Below, in pieces: positions 31,701 through 44,474 of a DNA stretch of 64,000 bases. The translations under genes were made by a program, and so were the position numbers. The DNA comes from Daphnia carinata. Lineage: Eukaryota; Arthropoda; Branchiopoda; Diplostraca; Daphniidae. The stretch is from NCBI RefSeq assembly GCF_022539665.2, contig NC_081338.1:1240001-1304000 (forward strand), written 5' to 3'. Under the pieces are notes generated by a model. The model was not told the origin of the DNA, did no database searches, and saw only the letters and a list, made by a program, of their open reading frames with translations. Position 1 is the first letter of the stretch, and each line of letters begins with the position of its first letter.

Positions 31701-31899
31701 GTCACAAGTACCTAGAGGTTTCGACTAACGTACCCTAAAAAACGACAGACCTACCCCGACATACATAACCCTGCAGAAAATGAAAAAACATCTCCCGCCA
31801 AAGCTACCTTGACACATGTACGCAATAAGAAATTTAAAAATGCTCCCGTCGCATCTGCCCCATTATAAATATAGTAAATTACAGCCATCGTATGTATCC

Positions 31900-32172
31900 T
31901 TTTGTTTTATTGAGACAGACATACCTACCCGTTCGTTTAAAACTGATCGACACACCTACCCTTTCGATTAACACAGTCCGACATACCTATTACTTCGATG
32001 GAAATTGATCAACACACCAACCTCTTCAATTAAAACAGTCCGGCATATCTACCTCTCTTACCGGAAACCGGACGACACGCCTACCCCAGCGATTAATACA
32101 GACCGACATACCTTACCCTTTGTTGAAAGCTGATCGACACACCTACCCCTTCGTTTAGTTGAGCCCGACAAA
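31900..32172 (-). repeat. Left subterminal array of ~31-bp motif
   Basis: At least eight diverged head-to-tail copies of the complement of GGGGTAGGTATGTCGGACTG, visible as recurring CGACACACCTACCC and CCGACATACCTA with AATTAA or GATTAA linkers. Inverted relative to the arrays at 43 kb and 51 kb. Confidence 0.75.
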
Positions 32173-32179
32173 CCTAAGT

Positions 32180-32345
32180 AGCCGGTGAGGTAGGACTGAA
32201 ACGAAATAGGACTGGAGAAATAGGGCTGGGAGAAATAGGACTGACTTTTAAAACCTTTTAGGACAGTCCTATTTCTCCATGGGATCATTCCTATATCTCC
32301 TCGGCATCAGTCCTATTTCTCCTTAGAAATAGTCCTATTTCATTT
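32180..32345. repeat. Foldback tract of GGAGAAATAGGACT motifs
   Basis: Five GGAGAAATAGGACTG-like motifs on the + strand (32180-32250) are followed by four in inverted orientation (CAGTCCTATTTCTCC; 32270-32345), so the tract can fold on itself. It is related to but distinct from the termini of the 53.7-61.8 kb element (GGACC there, GGACT here). Confidence 0.75.
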
Positions 32346-34559
32346 ACCTTGTTCCAAGGGGAACGATGGGCCTCCAATCCGGTAGGCAATGTATTACGTA
32401 AGAGCGGCGGCTTATATCCATTTCTCTTTTTAAAAAACCGATGGTGTTAACTCATTAGATAAATGGTTCACAAAACTTTTTTTTCTTATCCTATTTTAAT
32501 TTAAATTACAGGAGAACATGAATTATATTGTATTTAATAGAGTTAGGCTTCCCCTCTTAGCTTACGAAAATTAAGCTATTAAAAAAAGTGTAAACTAGAA
32601 AAATGGGAGTTAGGAATATATATATTATTTAGCATAAGAAAAGAATAAAAACAAGCATTAGTTATGATAGAAGTTTAATCTCCAATAATTCATTTTCTTA
32701 AAAAAATAAACAAATCATACTTAAATTTAAAAATAAAAAACATTTAGCATAATTGGCTTAATTACTTTTGAGGGGAAAAAAGTTTATCTTAATTTCGACT
32801 TTATCTTTGTTTTTAAAATTCTGTTGGTGATCTGTTGTCGAAAAAACTTAAGTATTTTTCTAGATTTCTATTGTATTTTTCAAAAATAGTAATTATAAGA
32901 TGTACAGAATGATCCCGTGGAAAGAATACCCGACCGTGGTGGGGGAGACCAGAGTTCGATTGCAGCCACAGCCTTCTATTTTTCGCTTTGCCTAATCTAA
33001 GCTAGCGACGCGCGGGCCTCGGTTAGCTTGAATTTCCAAGCTTAAATCATACAAAATTTAAGCTAAATCGTTAGCTTGGAGGGGGGGGGGGGGTTGGAAC
33101 TGTAAAGCTTGGCCACAAATGGTGGAGAACAAGCAATACAAACAATAAAGATAGATAGGAGTAGTGGTCTACTTACATTGGGCTCATGGCAGAAGCGGCG
33201 ACTGGCGGCGGAATAAAACAACAAAGTTTTTTTTATTGAGCACGCACTTAATACAGAGTACTTATTCATTCCGACTCACAAAACTAACTGGTTCTACAGG
33301 TTTTTCGGGGGAACATTTTATAGGAAAGTGGAAGGTCGAATTATTTAACACTTCAGGAAAGGTAGGGAATTTTACCATGTAAATTTAACGCTAAGGTGTG
33401 AAAAGGGTATGGCCGGTTCTCGGAGGTTAAAGTCCTCCGTGGGAACCAGGGTCGGTGTTGGGAAAGCAGTGCCGACTGGCCATTCCTTACAGAGCGGTCG
33501 CAATCAAAGCTAACTCAAAGCTTGGGTAAGCTTAACGTTATGTACGGGTATTTGATCAGCTTTAACAATATTATGGTGCTATGAAAGGGGTTACAAAGGC
33601 AGACTGGAAAATATTCAATGAAGAATGTCCTTAGAAAATTCCTATCCAGGTTATCGTCTCCATACTATTATTCGTTTCCTTGAAATGACGAACGAAACTA
33701 CTTATGCCTTTTGGTTCGTTTGGGGATTGTGGACAGGGGAAATGATAGCCGACTTGTGCGAGAAACGCTGGATATGTTTTTCTTTCGAAGAACGACAATA
33801 ATTGTGTTGCCGTGACTGCCCTACAAATAATACTACAAATAATAACTTACAATTCTAACCTGTAGAACCCTCAGAAAAACGAGCCGAAAGACCAGCCCTT
33901 TCTTCTACACCCATACCTTTCTACCAACAATTCCGCTGTATTGTCTTCTGTTATTTACCAGTTCTCGTTACATCTGAAACTTTTTACTTATAATTATCAT
34001 TCCTTCACTTATCATCATTATCTATGATACTTATTACAACCTGTAACATTTTTTCTTATGAAATATTTATACATTCTGGCTGTAAAATATTACTTTACTG
34101 ATGGTGATATTTACTAATTCATCTAATATATTTTTGGTGAAAATTATTTTATTCATAAGAGTCATAATGAACAATTATACTTATGAAACGTTGTTCTGAT
34201 TTTAATATACATCACCAAGCACACGTTGTTATCATATTAACCGTGAGAATTCATTGAACAAAATCCTTAAAATTCGTTGAATGGGCGCCCAGCAAAATCT
34301 GCAAAAAGAGCCGACATGCTCTGCACATGTTCCACATCGGGTGTGCTCACACGAAATAAAAGCAGTATGTATGGTGTTGATTACGCATACCCCACAAGGA
34401 TTATGTGCAGCAGTGTAAGCAGCAGTGTCTATTAGATGGTTTTTCTGTAAGTTGAAATGGATAGTAAAATTTGCTTTAGTAATACAAGTTAGAATCATGG
34501 GTGACATCTGTTGAATGTATAATCCAACTTCGCCTTACTGGCCTACAATTTCAAACAGT
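32346..34559. other. AT-rich non-coding stretch
   Basis: No conserved reading frame or recognised repeat. There is a G-run at ~33081-33093 and a tract at ~32935-32975 with AGTTCGATTGC, loosely like a Pol III B box, but no cloverleaf can be drawn. Confidence 0.4.
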
Positions 34560-36063
34560 CAGGGTTGGACTATCGCGATAATAAAAAGTATCGCGATACT
34601 ACCGGTACCGGTACCGCGATATTTCTTTTTTAAAAGTATCGGTACCGGTATCGGATCATAAATTTTGACTTGCGATCCCGATACTTTTAATACGTGGTGC
34701 CATCTAGGATTAAAAAGTATGACTACTTTTTCTACCATCAGATGGTTCTACTGTAACCTAAAATCTTCTTATCGTCACAGTGCGTCTTTTACTGCAGCCT
34801 ATTTCGTGTGGTCACATTGTTACCGTCAATTCAGAATTTGTTCTTCTGCAAACAATTAGAATTTCAATTAGAAAGATTTTCTGTCAATTAGATATTTCCT
34901 AGATTTGGCATGCCTCCAAAAAAATCACAGTAAGTTTTTACAGATATTAGTTGACAGGATATATATCGTTTCATTTCGTGTTTTCAGGAACGTGAAACGG
35001 AATTTGCAAACGAGCGATTCTTCTGTTAAGAAAACTTGGAATTCCTCAAAGCACAAGGTTTCCATAAACAATATGAACAAAGATGCATTGCCTGCAGAAA
35101 GTAAGTTCAAATGTGTGTTCTACTGTCTTCAATAGAAATTACTATTGACCTTAGTATTGTAGGTTCACTATTGTTCGATCAGCTAATGTTTCTATCACGC
35201 CCTGCTCAACATTCCTCGATTCAGCTACCTGAATCAGCTGCCCAGTTAAATGTGTCTGATGATCGACCAGGTAAGAAAGTAAATTCTCTTCTTGTGTTAT
35301 GTAAACTTGTATGAAATTATTAACTTGAAGTTTTGCTAGCCTATTCGTAGGATATTTTTAATTTTATATTGATAAACTGGTGGGATGAAATTAATTTATG
35401 TTGTTGTATAATGTATGTAGAGATATACCGAGGAGAAAATGATACTTCCATATTAGGGATGACATCGAATCCGATTTTTCAGAGAGCGACGCCGAAAAGA
35501 GCATTGATCCTACATCATGCGCACTTGAAATTTCTGAGGAAGAGGAGTACCCCGAATTTTCCCCTGGAATTGAAGACGAACCTGACGACTTCATTCCAAT
35601 TACTGAGGCTTTATGTGAAAATGAAAGCACACATGACATTTATTCTCTTCCTACCCATCGCCGATGCGCTAGCCACACCTTAAATCTCATTGCAAGTAAA
35701 GACGTTTTAAGAAATTTTGAGAAAATGTTGTTTGTGAAAGTAAAAAATGATTTGCAATAAGAAGAAACAATAAAACAAATACAAAAAATATATACTATTA
35801 TTGCATTTATATTCTGTTAGTCAACTGATAAGACAAAGCGTAAGTAACAATAAAACTGAGATAGCGGAAATGTTGTTTAACGCCATCTATCGAAAAATTT
35901 TCTTAGTAACAAAATTCACTCCTAGATGGCGTGAAAGAAAGTAAAAGTATCGGTATCGGTAACGCGTGCGATACTTGAAAATAGTATCGCGATACATTTT
36001 TCGAAAATTGAAGTATCGGTACCGCGATACCGATACTTTTTTAAAGTATCGCTTCCAACCCTG
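34560..36063 (+). mobile_element. hAT-like element A, internally deleted
   Basis: Outer ends CAGGGTTGGA and TCCAACCCTG are inverted repeats of the hAT type. Both termini are rich in interlocking GGTACC and TATCGCGATA palindromes (ACCGGTACCGGTACCGCGAT). No matching 8-bp flanking duplication is visible. The interior holds remnants of transposase exons, but most of the catalytic region is missing (total 1.5 kb). Confidence 0.75.
34908..35740 (+). pseudogene. hAT transposase remnant
   Basis: ATG at 34908 opens MPPKKSQ then GTAAGT. Further likely exons lie at ~34988-35100 and ~35205-35275. A final exon at ~35455-35740 has an acidic stretch (SEEEEYPEFSPG) leading into LPTHRRCASHTLNLIASKDV, which matches the conserved hAT transposase motif around RCxxHxLNL. 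The RNase H-like catalytic blocks and the dimerisation region are absent, so no active enzyme is expected. Confidence 0.65.
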
Positions 36064-38340
36064 GTTAATGCTTTCCATCTGCTTATACTGCCCTCTAGTG
36101 GAGGCGTCCTGAAGCTAGATTTGGCTTGAAAATGTCGTTCTCTAAAGAAAATAACAATAGGCTAGGTTCGTATAGTGTGATCTATGGAGTGACCCACGAT
36201 AATCTTGAGAGACCAAGGTAAATATAATAAAGTTTAAAGATTATGACACGAGAGGCAGTTTTGGTTATGAATGTATCGCGATACTATTGACCAACATTCC
36301 AATTGAAAGTGTATCTACAGTTGACGATCTCAATAGCAATAAGGTTGGTGTTGAACAGGAAGAATGTCTAGCAGCTAACACCTCACACTTAACAGGTATG
36401 TGTTAGTCTTTACGTTTAAGGAAGACGGGCCAGCTTATTCCATCTATTTTCAGGGAAAAGGCTGGATTTGTCTGATAGAACAATGAAAACCAAACTTAAA
36501 AGGAGTTAGAAAAATTGAAGAAGAAGAAATTAAAAAAGAAAAATAACAAGAAGTGGTCCTGAATTGCCCAACTTGCACAAGCCACCGAGGCAGCATCAGT
36601 GTCATCAACCTCTGATCCCACAGAGTTTGTCAAAACAGGTATTCCTGAACCAAGACCAACAAGTACACCGCTAACACCAATTTTCAACAGCGAAGGCTGC
36701 CTAGTATTCAGCAAATTTGATTTAGGAGAACTATCTAATCCCTCACCCATTCTGAACAAGAACACTTTAGATTGAAAAGTAGCAACGATAAAAAAAAACT
36801 CAAAGCCAAAGTGAAAATCTTGGATGGCCAAGCTGAAGTTGGAATGTGAGAAGTATTGAAGAGAAACAGGCATGAAAAGGTGCTTTGCAAAGAGCTGAAG
36901 GTTTTCAGGTAACCTTTCAATTTGACATACATATTTGTAAGATCTTAAATAATTTTAACCTTTCTGTATTGCAATAGGTAAAAAACAATGTGGAATGGCT
37001 TGCTAAATCTATTATGAAACAAGATGAAATCAAATCAGATAGTAAAAAGAAGTTGGCTGAACGCATCGAAGAATAGGAAAAGAGAAAGGAATAACAACAG
37101 AAAACGAGAAAAGCCAACATTAAGAAAAAGAAAACTGAGAAGAAAGAACATAAACTGAATGAACGCCTCACACTTAACAGGTATGTGTTAACATTTACAT
37201 TTAAGGAAGACCGGCCAGTTTATTCCATTGATTTTCAGAGGAAAAGCTGGAATTGTCTGATAAGACAACGAAAATCCAATTTAAACGGAAGTTAGAGGGA
37301 ATGAAGAAGAAATTAAAAAGAAAAAGTAAGAAGAAGAGGTCCTGAATTGCCAAACATGCTCGAGCCACCAAGGCAGTATCTGTGTCATCAACCTCTGGTC
37401 TTTCAGAGTTTGTTCAAACAGAAATTCCTGAACCAAGACTAGCAAGTACACTGGCAACACCAATTTTTAACAGTGAAGGCTGCCTAGTTTCCAGCAAATT
37501 TGATTTTGGAGAACTATCTAATTCTTCACCCATTCTGAAAAAGACCACTTTTTATCCAGAAGTGGCAACGATTAAAATGAAAGAAAATAAAACTTAAACC
37601 AAAAATGAATATCTTGGTAGGCCAAGCTGAAGCTGAGAATGCAAGAAGCATTGAAGAGAAACAGGCATGAAATGGTGCTCTGCAAATAGCTGAAGGTTTT
37701 CAGGTAAACTTTCAATTTGACAAAAATATTTGTAAGATCTTCAAAACTTTTAACCTTTCTGTATTGCAATAGGTAAGAGACTATGTGGAATTGCTTGCCA
37801 AATCAATTAATGAACGAGATCAAATCAGAAAGTAACATAAATTGCGCTGAACGAATCGAAGAAAAGGAAAAGAGAAAGGAATAACAACAGAAAAAGAGAA
37901 AAGCCAACATTAAGAAAAATAAAACTGAAAAGAAAGAACATAAAGTGAATAAACTAAAGAAAAAAGGCAAATTTACCGTATTAAAGACTGATACTGACTC
38001 ATGGATGAGCTAAACTCTTGTTCTTTCATGTGCAGCCATGTCGTGATAGTTTTATAGAAAAATACACTGGCATGCCTTCCATGATCGTGGAAAATTTGAA
38101 GAAAAAATATCTTAGATTCATTTAAAAAGGTTTAGTGTCTTCACTAATAACAGACTCTCATTTTAAAAAAAAGTCCTTCATGGTAGAAAATTGATTTGTC
38201 ATTATTAGTAGCTTTGTTAACGTAAAGTGTAAAGCTTCCTTATATCTCAATGTATTATGTGATGTGTAATTAGGTAATCAATAGCTGCTTGAAAATGTGA
38301 AAAAGGTGAAAACAGGACACGAAGAACGAACAGAATCATT
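36064..38340 (+). mobile_element. Unclassified Lys-rich TE family (family K), copy 1, with internal tandem duplication
   Basis: Starts with TGCTTATACTGCCCTCTAGT and an open exon (MSFSKENNNRLGSYSVIYGV, 36132 on) ending at GTAAAT. Downstream GT…AG-like introns separate Ser-rich and Lys-rich coiled-coil pieces (KLKRKNKK-type). The segment from CCTCACACTTAACAG at 36381 is repeated from 37166 (785-bp period, diverged). Related copies lie at 54280-54850 (-) and 63240-64000 (+). A DNA transposon is suggested by the exon structure; the family was not recognised. Confidence 0.6.
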
Positions 38341-39214
38341 TATAGCAGTAGGTTATGATTTTAATGTATTTATTGGGCTCTTTGTAATTGTTAAAAGAAT
38401 TGAAAATGTATAAGGAATAAATGGTATTAGAATCAATATTGAATTACATAATCTTTGTTTTGGTCCTTGCCTCAGACGATAATTTAAGTTTGTAATATTA
38501 TTCCTATAAACATTATTTATCAAATGTTAATGATAATAAACTGGTCTTCGTGGTAACATATATTTTTGTTCCCAGCAACCACAAAAGCCCCGCGGAACTC
38601 ATTCAGTTTCCGTATTCCCAACGAATCAGTGGTCTTTACCTATGGCATAAGTATCGACAAAAAGAAGCTATATGGGAGATGGACTAGGGGTTGGGGGAAT
38701 AATGAAAGAGGGTGGACAGAACAAGGCTAAGTGCGAAAAACATTTATTTTTTGTATTACATTTAAAAAAGCGATGGTAGTTCAATAAACAAAAATTGTGA
38801 AAAATGAACTTTATTAAAAGGGATATTAGCAATATATAAATACTAATATAATCCGAAATTAGATTGCAACCGAATAAATAATCAAAGATTAACTAGCGTA
38901 CAAACGCTAACATTGTTTGATCTCTGCAAACCTTAAAGAAAATCACGGTTTCAGCAACCTTTGTACACTCCAAATTCCACGGAATAGGAGGTGGGAAATA
39001 CAATTTTCGAAACAAACATAAAGTTTGTAAGAAAATGGAAATTGAGCGGAGAAAAAGGCCCAGTCCAATGGAGAAAAAGGCCCACTTTTGAATTTGGAAA
39101 AAAGTGGGCCTTTTTCGTATGGGCCTTTTTCGTCTGGGCCTTTTTCGCGGGCCTTTTTCGTCTGGGCCTTTTTCGTCTGGGCCTTTTTCGTCTGGGCCTT
39201 TTTCTCCGACCTCC
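38340..39214. repeat. Interspersed repeat L, copy 1, ending in GGGCCTTTTT foldback
   Basis: About 870 bp, homologous in direct orientation to 40090-40945 (shared blocks include GCAACCACAAAAGCCCCGCG and GATATTAGCAATATATAAAT). The right end, 39053-39213, consists of AGAAAAAGGCCCA motifs followed by about seven tandem GGGCCTTTTTCGTCT motifs in inverted orientation. Its right edge cuts into hAT element B. Confidence 0.75.
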
Positions 39215-39876
39215 GAATCGAGGAATGTTGAGCAGGGCGTGATAGAAACATTAGCTGATCGAACAATAGTGAACCTACAATACTAAGGTCAATAGTAATT
39301 TCTATTGAAGACAGTAGAACACACATTTGAACTTACTTTCTGCAGGCAATGCATCTTTGTTCATATTGTTTATGGAAACCTTGTGCTTTGAGGAATTCCA
39401 AGTTTTCTTAACAGAAGAATCGCTCGTTTGCAAATTCCGTTTCACGTTCCTGAAAACACGAAATGAAACGATATATATCCTGTCAACTAATATCTGTAAA
39501 AACTTACTGTGATTTTTTTGGAGGCATGCCAAATCTAGGAAATATCTAATTGACAGAAAATCTTTCTAATTGAAATTCTAATTGTTTGCAGAAGAACAAA
39601 TTCTGAATTGACGGTAACAATGTGACCACACGAAATAGGCTGCAGTAAAAGACGCACTGTGACGATAAGAAGATTTTAGGTTACAGTGAGCCATCTGATG
39701 GTAGAAAAAGTAGTCAAACTTTTTAATCCTAGATGGCGCCACGTATTAAAAGTATCGGGATCGCAAGTCAAAATTTATGATCCGATACCGGTACCGATAC
39801 TTTTAAAAAAGAAATATCGCGGTACCGGTACCGGTAGTATCGCGATACTTTTTATTATCGCGATAGTCCAACCCTG
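39215..39876 (-). mobile_element. hAT-like element B, truncated
   Basis: Reverse-complement copy of the 5' ~665 bp of element A (34560 to ~35225), closely similar, with the terminal CAGGGTTGGA at 39876. It is cut at GAATCGAGG, where repeat L adjoins; the rest of the element is missing from this side. Confidence 0.8.
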
Positions 39877-40089
39877 GCATTAACAATAACAAAGTACCAA
39901 AATTTTGTTGATTTTGTAATAAAAAAATTTACATTTTTTAAAATTTCAATAGACAATCGTAAGAGTTTTTTTTTACTACGTTTGTTTTTTGTACTACCCT
40001 TTATACGATTATTTAGATACTTATTCTGCTTATACTGCCCTCGCTTTGCTGAAAAGATAACAGTCAGCAGCTACCGCCTGGCATAGTTA
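39877..40089. other. Short AT-rich spacer
   Basis: Contains CTGCTTATACTGCCCTCGC, a piece of the family K 5' end; otherwise nothing recognised. Confidence 0.4.
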
Positions 40090-40945
40090 TAGCAGTTGAT
40101 TATGATTTCAATATATTTATTTGGCTCTTTGTAATTGTGAAAAGAATTGAAAGTGTGATAAGGTAATAAATGGTACGAGAATCAATATTGAATTATAATA
40201 TACTTTTTTTTGTCCTTGCCTCAAACGATAGTTGAAGTTTATAATATTATTCCTATAAAAATTATTCATCAAATGTTAATAATAATAAACTAGTCTTCGT
40301 GTTAACATATCTTTGTTCCCAGCAACCACAAAAGCCCCGCGGAACTCATTCAGTTTCCGTATTCACAACGAATCAGTGGTCTTTACCTATGGCATAAGTA
40401 TCGACAAAGGGAAGTTATAAGGGAGATGGACTGGGGTTTTGGGAAATGATCAAAAAAGGTGCACAGAACAAGGCTAAGTGCGAAAAACATTTATTTCTTA
40501 TATTATATTTGAAGAAGCGATAGTAGTTCAATAAACAAAAATTGTGAAAAATGAACTTTATTTAACGGGATATTAGCAATATATAAATACTAACATAATC
40601 CGAAATCAGATTGCTACCGAATAAATAATCAAAGATTAACTAGCGTACATACGCTAACATTGTTTGACCTCGGCAAACCTTATAGAAGGTAACGGTTTCA
40701 GCAACAGCGGTTTCATCAACGGTACATTCCAACTTCCACGGAATAGAAAGTTGGAAATACATTTTGGAAACAAATATAAAGTTTGTAGGAACATGGAAAT
40801 TGAGCGGAGAAAAAGGCCCAGTTTAATGGAGAAAAAGGCCCACTTTTAAATTTGGAAAAAAGTGGGCCTTTTTCGTGTGGGCCTTTTTCGTATGGGCCTT
40901 TTTTGCGGGCCTTTTTCGTCTGGGCCTTTTTCTCCGCCAATCCAT
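40090..40945. repeat. Interspersed repeat L, copy 2
   Basis: Second copy of the repeat at 38340-39214, with the same terminal tract (40807-40936) but fewer GGGCCTTTTTCGTCT motifs. No coding potential. Confidence 0.75.
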
Positions 40946-42649
40946 AATTTACTCATAATTCAATTATACATCAAATACTTCATTCCTATTTTTACTTTTA
41001 CAATTTTTCCATAACGGTTTTTTCAATGTTTACCCATGCTGGTATTTGAGTTGATGGTACTAAAATTTCATATGATAATATAAGTATGCGATGTCACGAG
41101 AAACAATTATAGTTTTTCTGTAATGCTATCGATTATCGGTGTTAGTCTTGAATATTACCATACTGATATATCACAAGAGGATATCGATGTTCGTATGCCA
41201 AATGACATATTTCTTGGAATTCACATAAAGCCTTTCATTCAAATTCGAACATTAACACGATAGTTTATCAGTTTTCGATGACCGGGGTAACTTGGGACGG
41301 ACATGGGGTAACTCAGGACAGAGCTAATATCATGCTACTGGCTGGTCCTACAATTTTGTAAAAAAAAGTTTCCAAGTACGTTGTCTCATTACAAACCAGC
41401 CAGTATATAGTTTGGCATGGTTCGTTTAATCAATCTGCGAGAATTTTATAAAATTGCCAGAGACTAGAAAATTGACAAGATGAAACGACAAAAAGTGAGG
41501 TCACCGTCAAAAAAACTTTTTTTTTTTTTTTACTGAAATACGAATGATGAAAATACAAAATATAAAATCACAGCTGAGTTCTAATATTGTTTGGACAAAC
41601 TTTCACATAGTGGCAAGAAAGGAATTTACATATTCGGCCACGGAAAAGCTTTATCCCGTCCCATTTTACCCCAGAATTTGTTGTCCCAACCTGCTCCATG
41701 GGTGGTGTCTTTGAAAATGTGTGATTTTCAGCAAACCGTTTCAGAATTCTTTTTTAAACCAAAGAAATGTGTGAAAATTAACAGTGGATTTCACTCTATT
41801 TTTTGCAAAATTTTACATCAAATGACGTAGCCGTAAATAAATATTTTAATAGAGCGCAACATAATTTTACGAACCCTTAAAAATTTCTTATGGCCGTATC
41901 TCAATAACGGATGCTACCTTTACCACAAAAACTCATCCCCAAATGCCCATGTAGTTAACAAATATGATGTGTAAATTTCATAATTTTTTAATTAACCGTT
42001 TTTGTAAAACATAGCTACTCCCAACTAACCCGTGTCCCGATTAGCCCTGGTCTCCCCTACCAAGAAGAAAGGCGTAATGCAAATCGCCTTTACAGATGGA
42101 AAACATTTTGACAACAGATTCAGAAAGGAATAAAAGTAGTGTTGGCAATGCCAGGAAAAGAAAACAAACATTCGGCAACAGGAGGAATCCCAATCACCTC
42201 CCCCACCTTCTTTGCCTCTTCCGCCTCGTATGGGTTATTACTAAGTTAAAATCACATAATATACAAAATAAAACAATCTTTTCTATCAATATTCCCAGTT
42301 CCGCTTAGAGTTTTAGACTTCAGCTTATTTTATGGAAACGGCATAATATGGCACGTATAGAAACAGAAAAATTAGGTCATTAATATTTTTTGTTTCGAAG
42401 CAATGAATTGCAGTATGGAGACGGTGGCCAGAATACAAACTAGACAGGAAAATTCTTCATTGAATATTTTGTAATCTACTTCATAGTATAATAAAAATAT
42501 TAAAGCTGATCAAACAATGCAAACAGTAGGGTAAGCGGAATCATCTCGTTTCCTCATCTTATCTTCTTACGAACAAAAAGAGATTCAAACGGTTGCTGCT
42601 TATCAGAGGTAGACTGAACCAGTCTAAATACATTTTTAAAAAGTCCTAT
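40946..42649. other. AT-rich non-coding stretch
   Basis: Only short unrelated reading frames; no recognised TE or RNA gene. Confidence 0.4.
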
Positions 42650-43368
42650 AACTAAGGGGTAAGTGCGTCGGGCTCTATTTAAACGAAGGGGTAGGTAAGT
42701 CGGATATTTAATACGAATGGGTAGTGTAATGAGTCAATATACACTTTCATGAATAGCCTACTTGACGGTAGCCTATGCTATCCTTGACGTAGGTGCGACG
42801 CGTAGTGTACACACTACGTCACCACCTATCGAATAGGAGCCGCTCTGAGTATGTTTAGCGCAGCGCCTCCATGACACGGAGTTGGGTATGGCGCGTGGTA
42901 TACAGCCATCGCGCCATAACCTTGTCACGCCCCCGCCGTCTAAGCGTGATGCTAATTATCACCATGACGTGCGCTGCTGTAGCCCCTTACTGGTATATAA
43001 ACCCGTGTTTCTTAATCATTAATCGGAGTTGCCTTTGCTCTGTCACAGTGTGCACTTGTACTGGGGTATAATAAACGGTTATGAGAACCTTACAGTAGGA
43101 ATGTCGGACTGCTTTAACCGCATGAGTAGGTGCGCCAGGGTGCATTAACGAAGGGGTAGATGTGTCGATCAATTTCCAGCGAAGGAGTAGAAATATCGGA
43201 CTGAATTAATCGAAAGGGTAGGTATGTCGGACTGTATTAATTAAAGGGGTAGGTGTGTCGGACTGTATTAATCAAAGGGGTAGATATGTCAAACTGTATT
43301 AATCGGAGAGGTAGATATGTCGGTGTTCAGCGAAGGGGTAGGCTTGTCAGTCTCAGTTAAACAAATGG
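42650..43368 (+). repeat. Right subterminal array of ~31-bp motif
   Basis: Head-to-tail copies with recurring GGGGTAGGT, GTGTCGGACTGTATTAATC and similar (dense at 42650-42725 and 43120-43368), inverted relative to 31900-32172. The middle (42740-43100) is a unique insert containing a small hairpin (CGTAGTGT/ACACTACG). Confidence 0.75.
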
Positions 43369-43372
43369 GTAG

Positions 43373-43728
43373 TGTTACAAGTGTCATAACCCATACCTAT
43401 TGTCATGTATCCCCTTCTCGTGTCCCGATTAGATCTCCCCTCAATAGATGGCCAACCGGAGAGTAGGCGACGGGTTGTCTGCTCGCAGTTTCGCAAAGCA
43501 GTCTGTGATCTCGCCGTCTACTGTGTGGTTGAAAGAAGGAGCTTTGCGCTATCGCTGGCTTCCCTTCGCGTACTTGTGTGTAATTGTGTCGAACTTGTGA
43601 AAGTGTTAACCTGACAAATACACTTCGTCTCGCCTGAGCTTTGGAATTACCCTTCTATCCTAAAGTCTACGCGGCTACCTGTCTCGCTGTCCCGGTTTTG
43701 GGGTCCAGCGTCGGCTACATCCGTATCA
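43373..43728 (+). repeat. Gypsy 5' LTR
   Basis: TGTTACAAGTGTCATAACCC … GTATCA. Differs from the 3' LTR at three positions (CCCCTTCTC/CCCCATCTC, TAAAGTC/TAACGTC, ATCCG/ATCAG). Confidence 0.96.
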
Positions 43729-43730
43729 AT

Positions 43731-43746
43731 TGGTGTCAGAAGAGGG
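43731..43746 (+). other. Gypsy primer-binding site
   Basis: TGGTGTCAGAAGAGGG begins 2 nt after the 5' LTR, as expected for priming by a tRNA 3' end. Confidence 0.85.
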
Positions 43747-43749
43747 ATA

Positions 43750-44435
43750 TTAGTAGGCAATCGAACGACTTTTACAAAGTCGCCCACATCGGACCCGCCT
43801 GCCGCCCACGTGAGAAGGATATTTTTGCGTACTTGATCGCCGCCATTGTGGATTGCCCTTGCTGACGCCGAAGGGGAGTGGATCCCATCCCGCCGCGACG
43901 CCTTTGTTGGAGAGTAGAGGAACGGTACAGGTAAGTATTTCAACCCCTGTCACCTATAGCCACGGGCTATTAAATAAACAATTCCAGTGTATGATTTTTC
44001 TGACTGTGTGTAGTTAGAATTGTATTTCTTTTTTTTCGGCGTGCCATTGGCCCGCCCCGCTTTGTGCTGTGCGTTCCGTCTCCTTTTTTTTTCTTCCTTT
44101 TTGAGACGGCCCACACGTTTTGGTCGAGAGACATTTTTTTTTGTTTTTCTCTCTTTTTCTTTTTTTGAGCGACCATATCGGCGGTACGTATCACGTTTTG
44201 AGAAGTTCCTCTTGGTTGCTCTCCTCCTTTTTTTTTTTGCGGGGGCAAGAAAAGAACTTCGGTGCGAAGCCGTGACGTAAGGCCTTTCTTTTTTTTTTTT
44301 TTTTTTTGCTTACGGCCTGTTGCTCGCTTTTGACGGCATCGTTTTTTTTTGTGTGTTCCTCTCATGTACAGAGGATATTTTTTTTTTTATATTTTACTTT
44401 TTTTTGTTTTTTTTTGTTTTGTTGAGCCTTGCTCG

Positions 44436-44474
<39 letters not shown>

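Noticed and set aside
32930-32990. tRNA- or SINE-like tract with AGTTCGATTGC
   Set aside because: Only a B-box-like string; no acceptor or anticodon stems can be paired.
34552-36071. 8-bp target duplication around hAT element A
   Set aside because: CAAACAGT on the left is not matched on the right (GTTAATGC).
39100-39210. CRISPR-like short direct repeats
   Set aside because: The 15-bp units have no unique spacers and lie at the end of an interspersed eukaryotic repeat.
43970-44365. 131-codon Lys-rich - strand frame
   Set aside because: Antisense of T homopolymers in the Gypsy leader.
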